Source: Agrococcus casei LMG 22410 (GTDB taxonomy: Bacteria > Actinomycetota > Actinomycetes > Actinomycetales > Microbacteriaceae). Taken from it: a stretch of 64,000 nt of DNA. Within the stretch, counting starts at the first letter, position 1. Each line of letters starts with the position of its first letter. The stretch spans positions 1 through 64,000 of the forward strand of contig NZ_FUHU01000045.1 of the NCBI RefSeq assembly GCF_900163565.1, written 5' to 3'. A program made the translations under genes and the position numbers. Under the pieces are notes generated by a model. That model worked only from the letters and a program-made list of their open reading frames with translations. It searched no databases and had not been told where the DNA came from. Below are positions 9,852-21,209 of the stretch, one piece after another.

Positions 9852-10607
9852 GTGCCAGACACCTACGATCTCTCGGACTCCGCCCAGCTGCTCGCGGGCA
9901 TGCGCCAGGCGCGCCAGGCGATCGGCCGCGGCGAGCTCGTCATCGTGCCGACCGACACCGTGTACGGGGTCGCAGCAGACGCCTTCAGCGCGGCTGCGGT
10001 TGCGAAGCTGCTGAGCGCGAAGGGCCGCGACCGCACGTCGCCCCCTCCCGTGCTCATCGCCAACAGGGCCATGGCCACAGCACTGGCCGAGCACTTGCCC
10101 GAGAGCCTCGACCCGCTGCTTGAGATGCACTGGCCCGGCCCGCTGACGATCATCGTCCGCGCCCGCCCGAGCCTCGGCTGGGACTTGGGCGACACCAACG
10201 GCACCGTCGCGCTGCGCATCCCTGCGCACCCGCTCACGGCTGAGCTGCTCGAAGACACCGGACCGCTCGCGGTCTCGAGCGCCAATCTGCACGGCATGCC
10301 GGCACCGCACACGGCCGGCCGCGCCGCCGGCATGATCGGGGGAGCAGTCGCAGTCGTGCTCGACGCCGGCGAAGTGGGCGAGGGCTACGAGCCGCACGAG
10401 AAGCAGAACGGTTCGACCATCATCGACGCCTCCCGCGACGACGGCTTGCTGCGCATCGTGCGCCAGGGCGTGCTGAGCGAGGAGACGATCCGCGAGCTTG
10501 TCGGCGACGACGCGCTCACGGTCGATGCTCCCGAGGCTGAGCCGCCGGTCGAAGAAGCGCCGGTCGAAGAGCCTCCCGTCGAAGAAGCATCCGCCAAGGA
10601 CGACTGA
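9852..10607 (+). CDS. tsaC: L-threonylcarbamoyladenylate synthase (TsaC/Sua5 family)
   Basis: 251 residues. It makes threonylcarbamoyl-AMP from threonine, bicarbonate and ATP for the t6A37 tRNA modification. The YrdC core spans about residues 15-205 (VPTDTVYGVAADAF, SAKGRDR, HWPGPLTIIV, VALRIPAHP, VSSANLHG). The extra Sua5 C-terminal domain is absent. Instead there is an acidic tail from about 228 with repeated PVEE units, probably disordered and of unknown role. The start is GTG. The WecA-like gene begins 2 bases after the stop, so they form one operon with prmC. Confidence 0.92.
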   Translation: MPDTYDLSDSAQLLAGMRQARQAIGRGELVIVPTDTVYGVAADAFSAAAVAKLLSAKGRDRTSPPPVLIANRAMATALAEHLPESLDPLLEMHWPGPLTIIVRARPSLGWDLGDTNGTVALRIPAHPLTAELLEDTGPLAVSSANLHGMPAPHTAGRAAGMIGGAVAVVLDAGEVGEGYEPHEKQNGSTIIDASRDDGLLRIVRQGVLSEETIRELVGDDALTVDAPEAEPPVEEAPVEEPPVEEASAKDD

Positions 10608-10609
10608 CC

Positions 10610-11806
10610 TTGCTGCTGTTCCTGCTCATCACAGCCATCGCGGCGGTTGCGACCTGGCTCACGAGCCTCGTCGTCTATCGCGTGGCGATGAACTACAAGA
10701 TCCACCCGCCGCTGCGCGAGCGCGACGTGCACTCGCGGCCGACGCCTCGGCTCGGGGGAGTGGCGATGTTCATCGGCGTCCTCGTGGCGATGCTGGTCGC
10801 ATCGTTCATCCCATCGTTCCAGCGCGTCTTCGACGAGCCGTTTCGCATCCTGACGCTGCTCGGGGCCGTGACGCTGATCGTTGCTGTCGGCGTGCTCGAC
10901 GACCTCGTCGACCTCGATTGGATGCTCAAGCTCGGCGCCCAGCTGGCCGTCGCCATCGCCATCGCGCTCTTCAGCGTGCAGATCGTGTCGCTGCCGATCG
11001 CGGGGCTCACCGTCGGGTCGTCCACGCTGTCCATCTCGCTCACGGTGCTCGTGCTGGTGCTGATCATGAACGCGGTGAACTTCATAGACGGGCTCGACGC
11101 GCTCGTGGCGGGTACGACCATCATCGGCTCTGCCGCGTTCTTCGCCTACATCTGGATGCTGAGCCAGAACCTCGGCCAGCAGAATGCCACCTTCTCGCTC
11201 GCGAGCCTGCTCACGGCGATCGTCATCGGCGTGTGCATCGGCGTGCTGCCGCTCAACTGGCACCCCGCCAAGATGTTCATCGGCGACGCAGGGGCGCTCA
11301 TGGTCGGCCTGCTCACCGCTGTCAGCGCAGTCGCGGTGACGGGGCAGATCGACATCGCGGTCGTCGGCGGACGTTCGCAGATCCTTCCCGCGTTCATCCC
11401 CATCCTGCTGCCGCTCGCCATCCTGCTGATGCCGCTGCTCGACTTCGTGCTCGCAGTGGTGCGCAGGCTGCTCAACGGCCAGAGCCCGTTCGCGGCCGAC
11501 CGCAAGCACCTGCACCACAGGCTGCTCGACATGGGGCACTCGCACTTCGGCGCCGTGCTCATCTTCTACAGCTGGACGGCGGTCGTCTCGGTCGGCTGCC
11601 TGCTGTTCATGCTTGTTCCGGCATGGGGCGCTCTGCTGTTCGTCGGAGTCGGATTCCTGCTCTGCGCCGTCTTCACCGCGCTGCCGGTGACCGGCAGACT
11701 GTGGCATTCTTTTCTGAGGCTCGTCATGGTGCGCTCCCAGGAGATGCGCGGGCGGGCTCAGCTGACCGAAGACGACCGCGAACCACATGAGGAGACCAGA
11801 GCATGA
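10610..11806 (+). CDS. wecA: Polyprenyl-phosphate GlcNAc-1-phosphate transferase (MraY/WecA family)
   Basis: 398 residues, TTG start, about ten membrane spans. It transfers a sugar-1-phosphate from a UDP-sugar to undecaprenyl or decaprenyl phosphate, starting cell-envelope glycopolymer synthesis. Catalytic motifs are visible: DDLVDLDW, NAVNFIDGLD, FIGDAGAL and the WecA/TagO-type KHLHHRLL in the last cytoplasmic loop. The position between tsaC and the atp operon is conserved in actinobacteria. Its stop overlaps the AtpI-like gene (ATGA). Which polymer it serves cannot be told from here. Confidence 0.9.
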   Translation: MLLFLLITAIAAVATWLTSLVVYRVAMNYKIHPPLRERDVHSRPTPRLGGVAMFIGVLVAMLVASFIPSFQRVFDEPFRILTLLGAVTLIVAVGVLDDLVDLDWMLKLGAQLAVAIAIALFSVQIVSLPIAGLTVGSSTLSISLTVLVLVLIMNAVNFIDGLDALVAGTTIIGSAAFFAYIWMLSQNLGQQNATFSLASLLTAIVIGVCIGVLPLNWHPAKMFIGDAGALMVGLLTAVSAVAVTGQIDIAVVGGRSQILPAFIPILLPLAILLMPLLDFVLAVVRRLLNGQSPFAADRKHLHHRLLDMGHSHFGAVLIFYSWTAVVSVGCLLFMLVPAWGALLFVGVGFLLCAVFTALPVTGRLWHSFLRLVMVRSQEMRGRAQLTEDDREPHEETRA

Positions 11807-12261
11807 ACACCCAGGCGATACTGAAGCGCATCCTCCTCTGGAGCGCCATACTCGCAGGGCTCGTGGCCGTCATCGGCGGAATCGTCGGATTCGCTGTAGC
11901 GGGCACCGCAGGACTCCTCGGCGCAGTCGTGGGCACCGCAGTGGCCGCGCTGTTCGGGGCACTCACCGCCCTCTCGATCCTGCTGGCGATCAAGGTGTCG
12001 GGCGGAGACATGTTCTCAGGGGCATTCTTCGGCATCGTCCTCGGCGGCTGGCTGGTGAAGTTCATCGCGTTCATCGCACTCATCTTCGTCATCCGCGACG
12101 CAGACTGGATCAACCCGATCGCCGCATTCGTGAGCATCGTGGCCGCGGTGGTCGGCTCGCTGATCGTCGACCTCGTCGTCATCGCCCGGTCGCGTCAGCC
12201 GATCATCGAGGACGACCGTCCAGACGAGTCGACCCTCGGCAGGCCCGCCGGCCAGCGCTGA
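11803..12261 (+). CDS. AtpI-like small membrane protein
   Basis: 152 residues with four hydrophobic segments, Gly/Ala-rich in the first half (FAVAGTAGLLGAVVGTAVAALFG), then SGGDMFSGAFFGIVLGGWLVKF. The position immediately before atpB, in the same direction, is that of atpI (subunit i), which assists c-ring assembly or ion supply in other bacteria. The sequence itself is weakly conserved. The gene overlaps wecA by 4 bases, so it may be transcribed more with wecA than with atpB, which follows after a 145-base leader. Confidence 0.7.
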   Translation: MNTQAILKRILLWSAILAGLVAVIGGIVGFAVAGTAGLLGAVVGTAVAALFGALTALSILLAIKVSGGDMFSGAFFGIVLGGWLVKFIAFIALIFVIRDADWINPIAAFVSIVAAVVGSLIVDLVVIARSRQPIIEDDRPDESTLGRPAGQR

Positions 12262-12371
12262 CCTTCGCATCCGGTCAGAACCCGCTCTGCCTTCTGATAG
12301 GCTCTTGCAGTCCCTTCCGCGCGCGATTCTGCTGTTCTGCTCGCGAAAGGCAACCACGAATCTTACGACGT

Positions 12372-12387
12372 AGGCGCCACGGCGCCT
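12372..12387 (+). promoter_or_regulatory. Hairpin in the atpB leader
   Basis: AGGCGC-CACG-GCGCCT forms a 6-bp stem with a 4-base loop, 9 bases before the GGAG that serves the atpB CTG start. It lies in the 145-base leader 12262-12406, which otherwise shows no gene and no convincing promoter hexamers. It may influence initiation at the unusual start codon. Confidence 0.35.
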
Positions 12388-12406
12388 TGAGTGTACGGAG
12401 ACAGCG

Positions 12407-13246
12407 CTGAACCCCCTAACTGCACTTCTTCCCGCTGCTGAAGGCGGAGCCGACGAGTTCCACCCACCGTCGATCAGCGACTTCTTCCCTCCCATCTTCC
12501 TCTTCGACAGTCCCACGATTCCGTGGTTCGACGGCGAAGAGCCGCTCTTCGGCATCAACCGCATCATCCTGATGCGTCTGATCGCACTGCTTGCGCTCGT
12601 GCTGATCTTCTGGCTCGGCACGAGGCGGCTCCGCCTCATCCCCGGTCGCGGCCAGTCGCTCGTCGAGATGGGCCTCGGCTTCGTCCGCACGAACATCGCG
12701 GTCGAGCTGCTGGGCGAGAAGGACGGCAAGCGCTTCCTGCCGCTGCTGACGACGATCTTCTTCGTGGTGCTGTTCTCGAACCTGACGGGTGTGATCCCGG
12801 GGCTCAACATCGCCGGCACCAGCGTCATCGGCCTGCCGCTCGTGCTCGCCGTCGTCGCGTATGTCGCGTTCATGTACGCGGGCATCAAGAAGAACCCCGG
12901 CGGCTTCTTCCGCAACGCGCTGCTGCCGAAGGGCGTGCCGTGGCCGCTCTACATCATCCTCACGCCGATCGAGTTCATCTCGACCTTCATCCTGCGTCCG
13001 ATCACGCTGACGCTTCGACTGATGATGAACATGTTCGTCGGGCACATCATGCTCGTCCTGTTCTTCTCGGCAACCCACTTCTTCTTCCTGAGCGCACCCG
13101 GCGCCATGAAGCTGATCGGAGTCGGCTCGCTCGGCATGGGCTTCGCCTTCACGCTCTTCGAGCTGATGGTCTCGGCCCTGCAGGCGTACGTCTTCGCTGT
13201 CCTGACCGCGGTCTACATCCAGCTTGCGCTGGCTGAAGACCACTAG
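12407..13246 (+). CDS. atpB: ATP synthase Fo subunit a
   Basis: 279 residues if translation starts at CTG 12407. The first in-frame ATG (12572) would remove 55 residues, including the segment EFHPPSISDFFPP that belongs to actinobacterial subunit a. There is no in-frame ATG, GTG or TTG between the CTG and 12572. GGAG at 12397-12400 lies 6 bases before the CTG, an ideal spacing. The essential half-channel Arg is R204 in TLRLMMNMFVGH. It forms the proton path beside the c-ring. This is the first gene of the Fo/F1 operon. Confidence 0.9.
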   Translation: MNPLTALLPAAEGGADEFHPPSISDFFPPIFLFDSPTIPWFDGEEPLFGINRIILMRLIALLALVLIFWLGTRRLRLIPGRGQSLVEMGLGFVRTNIAVELLGEKDGKRFLPLLTTIFFVVLFSNLTGVIPGLNIAGTSVIGLPLVLAVVAYVAFMYAGIKKNPGGFFRNALLPKGVPWPLYIILTPIEFISTFILRPITLTLRLMMNMFVGHIMLVLFFSATHFFFLSAPGAMKLIGVGSLGMGFAFTLFELMVSALQAYVFAVLTAVYIQLALAEDH

Positions 13247-13294
13247 AGCAACAACAACAAATCCACTGACCTGGCACTCCTGCCAGACCAATAG

Positions 13295-13543
<249 letters not shown>

Positions 13544-13553
13544 GGACGACACA

Positions 13554-14093
13554 ATGATCCGCACCGTTGTCACCGCGGCCGAGGAGACGGTCAATCCGCT
13601 CCTCTCCGCGCCTTATGACATCATCTGGTCTGCGGTCGTCTTCGTCGTCGCCCTGCTGCTCTTCTGGAAGTTCGCGCTTCCGAAGATGCAGAACCTCCTC
13701 GACGAGCGCGCCGCGGCTATCGAGGGTGGCATCAAGAAGGCTGAAGAGGCTCAGGCCGAAGCAGCCGCCGCTCTCGAGAAGAACAACGCTGAGCTCGCAA
13801 GGGCTCGTGAAGAGGCCGCTGAGATCCGCGAGAAGGCTCGTGCGAACGCAGCCAGCCTCGAGATCGAGCTCAAGGAGCAGGCCAACGAAGAGGCAGCTCG
13901 CATCGTGACGAACGCCCAGGCTCGCATCGAGTCCGAGCGTTCGGCCGCCGCATCGCAGCTCCGACACGAAGTGGGCACGCTGGCCCTCGACCTGTCAGAG
14001 AAGGTCGTCGGCGAGAGCATGAGCGACGAGCGCGCATCAGGCATCGTCGACCGATTCCTCGCTGACCTCGAGACCCAGGAGGCTGGTCGCTAG
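13554..14093 (+). CDS. atpF: ATP synthase Fo subunit b
   Basis: 179 residues. A single N-terminal membrane helix (about 24-42, IIWSAVVFVVALLLFWKF) is followed by a long Ala/Glu/Lys-rich coiled coil (about 50-150). This is the peripheral stalk that holds F1 against rotation. The start at 13554 has AAGGA 7 bases upstream; the longer open frame from 13482 overlaps atpE and is rejected. The stop TAG shares its last base with the GTG of atpH. Confidence 0.95.
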   Translation: MIRTVVTAAEETVNPLLSAPYDIIWSAVVFVVALLLFWKFALPKMQNLLDERAAAIEGGIKKAEEAQAEAAAALEKNNAELARAREEAAEIREKARANAASLEIELKEQANEEAARIVTNAQARIESERSAAASQLRHEVGTLALDLSEKVVGESMSDERASGIVDRFLADLETQEAGR

Positions 14094-14878
14094 TGAGCAG
14101 CACATCCCGAGCGTCGTTCGAAGCCGTCCAGTCGGCGTCGAACGCAGCTCTGACCCCGTCTGCAGCCGAGGCTCGCGAGATCCTCGCAGCGGCACGCCTG
14201 ATCGAGACGAACAGTCAGCTGCAGGCTGCGCTGAGCGATGCAGTCGCGAGCCAGGATGCACGAGCGGCACTTGCCGAGCGAGTCTTCGGACAGCTCTCGG
14301 CGACCGCCCGCACGGTGGTCGTGAGCGCAGCTCGGGGCCGCTGGTCGCAGCCGACCGACATGATCGACGCACTCGAGGCGGTCGGCATTCAGCTGGCAGC
14401 CAAGAGCGGCGACGCCCGGGCCATCGGCGACGAGCTGGGCCAGTTCGCGAAGTCGGTTGCCTCGGCACCCGATCTCGAGCTCGCGCTCAGCGATCGCCGT
14501 GCCGCAGGCGACGCCAAGGCATCGGTCACCGACCGTCTCCTCGAGGGCAAGGCCTCCGAGCAGACCGTCGCGATCGTGCGCCACCTCGTTCTCAGCCCTC
14601 GGGGCCGACGCATCCGCCCGATGCTCGCTTCCGCGCAGAAGTCCGTCGCAGACGCGACCGGCGAGAGCCTGGCTACGGTCACGACCGCGCGCCAGCTCCC
14701 TGCCGCACAGCTCTCGAGACTCACAGAGCGTCTGCAGCAGCGCTACGGCCGCTCCCTGCGACTCTCACAGGTCATCGATCCGTCGATCATCGGCGGACTC
14801 CGTGTCACTGTCGGCGACGAAGTCATCGACGGCACGATCCGCTCCAAGTACAACGACCTCCGACTGAAGCTCGGCTAG
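14093..14878 (+). CDS. atpH: ATP synthase F1 subunit delta
   Basis: 261 residues, longer than the approximately 180-residue enterobacterial delta but normal for actinobacteria, where an extra N-terminal helical part is present. It joins F1 to the b stalk. The C-terminal delta signature is seen in [17 protein letters not shown] and [26 protein letters not shown]. Start GTG overlaps the atpF stop (TAGTG). No second b-like membrane helix is fused to it, unlike the mycobacterial b-delta protein. Confidence 0.94.
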   Translation: MSSTSRASFEAVQSASNAALTPSAAEAREILAAARLIETNSQLQAALSDAVASQDARAALAERVFGQLSATARTVVVSAARGRWSQPTDMIDALEAVGIQLAAKSGDARAIGDELGQFAKSVASAPDLELALSDRRAAGDAKASVTDRLLEGKASEQTVAIVRHLVLSPRGRRIRPMLASAQKSVADATGESLATVTTARQLPAAQLSRLTERLQQRYGRSLRLSQVIDPSIIGGLRVTVGDEVIDGTIRSKYNDLRLKLG

Positions 14879-14909
14879 GTCGGGCACTACAAACCCAAGA
14901 GGGAAGACA

Positions 14910-16538
14910 ATGTCTGACATCACCATCAGCCCTGAAGAGATCAAGGGCGCACTCGCCGATTTTGTGTCGTCGTACGAGTCCGAGAACTCGAAGACCGCTG
15001 AAGTCGGCCACGTCACCGACGCAGCTGACGGCATCGCCCACGTCGAGGGACTCCCCGGCGTCATGGCGAACGAGCTCGTTCGTTTCGCGGACGGCACGCT
15101 CGGCCTCGCGCAGAACCTCGACGAGACCGAAATCGGCTGTGTCGTGCTGGGCGAGTTCGCCGGCATCGAAGCAGGCATGGAAGTCACGCGCACCGGAGAG
15201 GTCCTGTCCGTTCCGATCGGCGACGGCTACCTCGGTCGCGTCGTCGACCCCCTCGGTGCTCCGATCGACGGTCTCGGCGAGATCGCCTCGGAAGGCCGCC
15301 GCGCCCTCGAGCTCCAGGCTCCCGGCGTCATGCAGCGCAAAAGCGTGCACGAGCCCATGCAGACCGGCATCAAGGCGATCGACGCCATGATCCCCGTCGG
15401 CCGCGGACAGCGTCAGCTGATCATCGGCGACCGCCAGACCGGCAAGACCGCACTCGCGATCGACACGATCATCAACCAGAAGTCCAACTGGGACTCGGGC
15501 GATGTCAACAAGCAGGTTCGCTGCATCTACGTCGCCGTCGGCCAGAAGGGCTCGACCATCGCTTCGGTGAAGGGCGCCCTCGAAGACGCTGGTGCAATGG
15601 AGTACACGACGATCGTCGCTGCCCCCGCATCCGACCCCGCCGGCTTCAAGTACCTCGCCCCCTACACAGGCTCGGCCATCGGGCAGCACTGGATGTACGG
15701 CGGCAAGCACGTCCTCATCATCTTTGACGACCTGTCGAAGCAGGCTGAGGCATACCGCGCCGTGTCGCTGCTCCTCCGCCGCCCGCCGGGCCGCGAGGCA
15801 TACCCCGGTGACGTGTTCTACCTCCACTCGCGTCTGCTCGAGCGCTGCGCGAAGCTCTCCGACGAGCTCGGAGCGGGTTCGATGACGGGTCTGCCGATCA
15901 TCGAGACCAAGGCGAACGACGTCTCGGCATACATCCCGACCAACGTAATCTCGATCACCGACGGCCAGATCTTCCTGCAGTCCGACCTCTTCAACGCCAA
16001 CCAGCGCCCTGCGGTCGACGTCGGAATCTCGGTCTCGCGAGTCGGCGGCGACGCTCAGGTGAAGTCGATCAAGAAGGTCTCCGGAACCCTGAAGCTCGAG
16101 CTTGCCCAGTACCGCTCGCTCGAGGCATTCGCGATGTTCGCATCCGACCTCGACGCGGCAAGCCGTCGTCAGCTCGAGCGAGGCGCACGCCTCACCGAGC
16201 TGCTCAAGCAGCCGCAGTACTCGCCCTACCCGGTCGAGGACCAGGTCGTCTCGATCTGGGCCGGCACCAACGGCAAGCTCGACACCGTGCCCGTCGAAGA
16301 CGTGCTGCGCTTCGAGCGCGAACTGCTCGACCACCTGAAGTCGAACACCTCGGTGCTCACCACGCTGCGCGACAGCAACGTGCTCGACGACGACACCAAG
16401 GCGACCCTTGAGACCGAGGTCGACTCGTTCCTGCAGACGTTCAAGCGCTCTGAAGAGGCTCCCCTCGGCACCGAGTCCGGCAACGAGCAGGAGCTCGAGG
16501 ACGTCAACCAGGAGAAAATCGTCAAGGGCAAGCGATAG
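14910..16538 (+). CDS. atpA: ATP synthase F1 subunit alpha
   Basis: 542 residues. The non-catalytic nucleotide-binding subunit of the F1 hexamer. Walker A is G173DRQTGKT180, with the family signature near [14 protein letters not shown]. The C-terminus carries an acidic, polar tail (about 515-542: [20 protein letters not shown]), as in other actinobacterial alpha subunits, where such extensions have been linked to suppression of ATP hydrolysis in mycobacteria. Here that role is only a possibility. It lies 31 bases after atpH, with GAGGGAAG as RBS. Confidence 0.97.
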   Translation: MSDITISPEEIKGALADFVSSYESENSKTAEVGHVTDAADGIAHVEGLPGVMANELVRFADGTLGLAQNLDETEIGCVVLGEFAGIEAGMEVTRTGEVLSVPIGDGYLGRVVDPLGAPIDGLGEIASEGRRALELQAPGVMQRKSVHEPMQTGIKAIDAMIPVGRGQRQLIIGDRQTGKTALAIDTIINQKSNWDSGDVNKQVRCIYVAVGQKGSTIASVKGALEDAGAMEYTTIVAAPASDPAGFKYLAPYTGSAIGQHWMYGGKHVLIIFDDLSKQAEAYRAVSLLLRRPPGREAYPGDVFYLHSRLLERCAKLSDELGAGSMTGLPIIETKANDVSAYIPTNVISITDGQIFLQSDLFNANQRPAVDVGISVSRVGGDAQVKSIKKVSGTLKLELAQYRSLEAFAMFASDLDAASRRQLERGARLTELLKQPQYSPYPVEDQVVSIWAGTNGKLDTVPVEDVLRFERELLDHLKSNTSVLTTLRDSNVLDDDTKATLETEVDSFLQTFKRSEEAPLGTESGNEQELEDVNQEKIVKGKR

Positions 16539-16541
16539 CCC

Positions 16542-18918
<2,377 letters not shown>

Positions 18919-18919
<1 letters not shown>

Positions 18920-19176
18920 TGCCACTCCAGGTCAACGTCGTCTCGGCAGAGCGCGAAGTGTGGTCCGGCGAGGCGAAGCAGGTCTCTGCTCGCACCGCAG
19001 AGGGCGAGATCGGCCTGATGGCCAATCACACGCCGATTCTGGCGATGCTCGACGAGGGCCGTGTGCGCATTGCGCAGGCTGATGGCACCACCGTGCTGAT
19101 CCAGGCAGACGAGGGCTTCCTCTCGTTTGACCGCGACGTCGTGCAGATCGTGGCACGGAACGCTGATCTCGTATAG
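18919..19176 (+). CDS. atpC: ATP synthase F1 subunit epsilon
   Basis: 85 residues from the ATG inside the atpD stop. It begins MPLQVNVVSAEREVW and keeps the beta-sandwich core (TAEGEIGLMANHTPILAML). It is shorter than the approximately 135-residue Gram-negative epsilon because the C-terminal helical hairpin is essentially missing, a common actinobacterial form. It connects gamma to the c-ring. The yaaA ATG follows the stop directly. Confidence 0.94.
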
Positions 19177-19890
19177 ATGCTGATCCTGCTTCCGCCGAGC
19201 GAGACGAAGATCTCGGGCGGCGAAGGCAGACTGACACTGGCCAGCCTCGGGTTTCCCGGGCTGGCCAGTGGTCGTTCTGCAGCGATATCCGCGGTTCGGG
19301 AGCTCGTCGCAGCGGGCCAGGACGAGTCGACGCCTGCCAAGCAGCGAGCAGCGCAGGCCAATGCCTCGCTCGAGTCATCGCCGGTCATGCCGGCGATCGA
19401 GCGGTACACAGGCGTGCTCTACGACGGGCTGAGCTTCGGCACGCTCGACGATCTCGGCCGAACGTGGGTCGGCGACCACGTCGCGATCGGTTCGGCGCTC
19501 TTCGGACTGCTGCGCGCATCCGACTCGATCCCCGACTACAAGGTGTCGCACGGCACCAGGGTTCCGGGCACGACCTTCGCCCGCATCTGGAAGTCGGTGC
19601 CGCCCCTCACCGCAGCGGCACTCGCTGACGACTCGCTCGTGATCGACATGCGCTCGAAGGCGTACGCGGCGCAGCTTCCGGTCGAGGGAGCCGTCTCGTT
19701 CGACGTGGTCGACGAGCGCGGCAAGGCGCTCTCGCACTGGAACAAGCACGCCAAGGGCGCCTTTGTCCGGATGCTTGCCGAAGCGCGGGCAGAGCCTGGC
19801 GACATCGAGTCGCTGTTGCGCGCCGCCCGCGGTGCAGGAGCCGACGTGTCGATGCGAGACGGCGAGCTGCTGCTGCTCGACCGCCGCTGA
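19177..19890 (+). CDS. yaaA: YaaA/DUF328 peroxide-stress protein
   Basis: 237 residues. It opens with the family motif ILLPPSETK; YTGVLYDGLSF and DYKVSHGTRVPGTTFARIWK are also characteristic. In E. coli YaaA binds DNA and lowers free iron during peroxide stress, so a role in oxidative stress is likely. It starts immediately after the atpC stop with no RBS of its own apart from the end of atpC, so it is probably the last cistron of the atp operon. Confidence 0.88.
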   Translation: MLILLPPSETKISGGEGRLTLASLGFPGLASGRSAAISAVRELVAAGQDESTPAKQRAAQANASLESSPVMPAIERYTGVLYDGLSFGTLDDLGRTWVGDHVAIGSALFGLLRASDSIPDYKVSHGTRVPGTTFARIWKSVPPLTAAALADDSLVIDMRSKAYAAQLPVEGAVSFDVVDERGKALSHWNKHAKGAFVRMLAEARAEPGDIESLLRAARGAGADVSMRDGELLLLDRR

Positions 19891-19981
19891 GCCAGCCGGA
19901 TCTCGGCCGCACACAGACAGCAGATAGAGACTGCACAGGTGCATCCGCTCTGATGGAGACATCAGCAAGAGGGGAGCAGTC

Positions 19982-20170
19982 ATGACCATTCGGCCCAGGA
20001 TGCCCGCGGCCCTTGCAGCTGCCGCGCTGCTGACGCTCGCAGGATGCAGTGACGCCGTCGCCGACGACATCATGAGCTCGACCCCTGTCGACGATCGTCA
20101 GCCGTGGACCGCTGCCGCGCCCGACGAAGTCGGAGGCACGCTCGAACAGGGCAGCGGCGAGCTAGGCTGA
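19982..20170 (+). CDS. Very small predicted lipoprotein, function unknown
   Basis: 62 residues with a lipoprotein signal: twin Arg/Met-rich start, hydrophobic core, lipobox LAGC, lipidated Cys22. The mature part would be only about 40 residues, acidic and without recognisable fold (VADDIMSSTPVDDRQPW). GAGGGGAG precedes the ATG well, which supports translation. The upstream gap 19891-19981 contains the hairpin CTGATG-GAGA-CATCAG (19950-19965) but no clear promoter. I do not recognise the family. Confidence 0.6.
   Translation: MTIRPRMPAALAAAALLTLAGCSDAVADDIMSSTPVDDRQPWTAAAPDEVGGTLEQGSGELG
20163..20168 (+). promoter_or_regulatory. -10 element TAGGCT, leaderless start of aldo/keto reductase
   Basis: TAGGCT ends 7 bases before the ATG at 20176 and overlaps the stop of the small lipoprotein. 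No RBS is present. Confidence 0.5.
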
Positions 20171-20175
20171 CACGT

Positions 20176-21129
20176 ATGAGTCGCACCCTCGGAACCTCAG
20201 GAATCGAAGTCTCGGCAATCGGCCTCGGATGCAACAACTTCGGCAGGGGCGGCACCGTCACCGAGCACCAGAGTGGCTCGACACGAGTGCTGCACGCGGC
20301 CGTCGACCACGGGATCACCCTGCTCGACACGGCCGAGATGTACGGGGTGCCGCCGACGACCAGCGAGACGCACATGGGCGTTGCGCTCAAGGGGCGTCGC
20401 GACAGCGTCGTGATCGCCACGAAGTGGGGCAACCGCGACTTTCCGATTCCCGGGCAGGAGGGGTGGGGCCCCATGGGTGCCGCGCCCTACATCCGCAAGG
20501 CCGTCGACGCTTCGCTGACCCGTCTGCAGACCGACTGGATCGACCTCTATCAGCTGCACACGCCCGATGACGAGACGCCCATCGGCGAAACCGTGCAGGT
20601 GCTCGACGAGCTCGTGCAAGCGGGCAAGATCCGCGCATACGGCCACTCGAACTTCAGTGCCGCGCAGATCGCCGAGGCTGATGCGGCACCGGCCCAGTCA
20701 GGGTTTCAGACCGCCCAGAGCGAGTACTCGCTGCTGCAGCGCGGAGTCGAGCAGGATGTGCTGCCTGCTGCGCGTGAGGCAGGGCTCGGCTTCCTGCCGT
20801 TCTTCCCGCTGGCCAACGGCCTGCTGACCGGCAAGTACACACGCACGGAGCGGCCCGCAGACGGCCGCCTCACGAACCTCAAGCCGCAGATGCTTGAGTC
20901 AGCGAACTGGGACGCGCTTGAGCAGTACGCAGCGGCTGTGCGCTCCTGGGGCGTGTCGATGCTGGATGCGACGTTCGCGTGGATGCTCGCCCAGTCGCCC
21001 GTGGTCAGCGTGATCGCCGGGGCCACGACCCCCGAGCAGATCGCAGCCAATGCCGCGGCCGCAAACACGACGCTCGACGCCGAGCAGCTCGATCGCATCT
21101 CCGAGATCTTCGCGGTCAGGGCTGGCTGA
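20176..21129 (+). CDS. Aldo/keto reductase
   Basis: 317 residues, a cytoplasmic (beta/alpha)8 NADPH-dependent oxidoreductase. The catalytic tetrad is complete: D51 and Y56 (DTAEMYG), K83 (IATKWGN) and H128 (YQLHTPD). The C-terminal NADP-binding part has VVSVIAGATTPEQIAANAAA. The longer frame from 20104 runs into the small lipoprotein gene, so the leaderless ATG is preferred. The substrate cannot be assigned; members reduce a wide range of aldehydes and ketones. Confidence 0.9.
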   Translation: MSRTLGTSGIEVSAIGLGCNNFGRGGTVTEHQSGSTRVLHAAVDHGITLLDTAEMYGVPPTTSETHMGVALKGRRDSVVIATKWGNRDFPIPGQEGWGPMGAAPYIRKAVDASLTRLQTDWIDLYQLHTPDDETPIGETVQVLDELVQAGKIRAYGHSNFSAAQIAEADAAPAQSGFQTAQSEYSLLQRGVEQDVLPAAREAGLGFLPFFPLANGLLTGKYTRTERPADGRLTNLKPQMLESANWDALEQYAAAVRSWGVSMLDATFAWMLAQSPVVSVIAGATTPEQIAANAAAANTTLDAEQLDRISEIFAVRAG

Positions 21130-21197
21130 CAGCTTCTCCACAGCCCGACGCTCTCCACAGGCGGCCGGCTGAGCAAGCCGTGCGCTCTGGGCGGCGG

Positions 21198-21203
21198 CAC
21201 GCT
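21198..21203 (+). promoter_or_regulatory. Possible -10 element CACGCT before the DUF4192 gene
   Basis: CACGCT ends 6 bases before the ATG at 21210. It differs at one base from the TACGCT used in the same position elsewhere in the window, and there is no RBS. It would be the first promoter of the eight-gene cluster ending at 37402. Confidence 0.3.
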
Positions 21204-21209
21204 GTCTGC

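Noticed and set aside
12262-12371. Promoter for the atp operon
   Set aside because: TAGGCT occurs at 12298, but no -35-like hexamer lies at an acceptable distance, so I did not list it.
12391-12441. Short GTG upstream frame overlapping the atpB start
   Set aside because: Sixteen codons out of frame with atpB and without its own RBS; could be a leader peptide, but nothing supports it.
12572-13246. ATG start for atpB giving 224 residues
   Set aside because: It would delete the conserved first 55 residues and has no RBS; CTG at 12407 has GGAG at proper distance.
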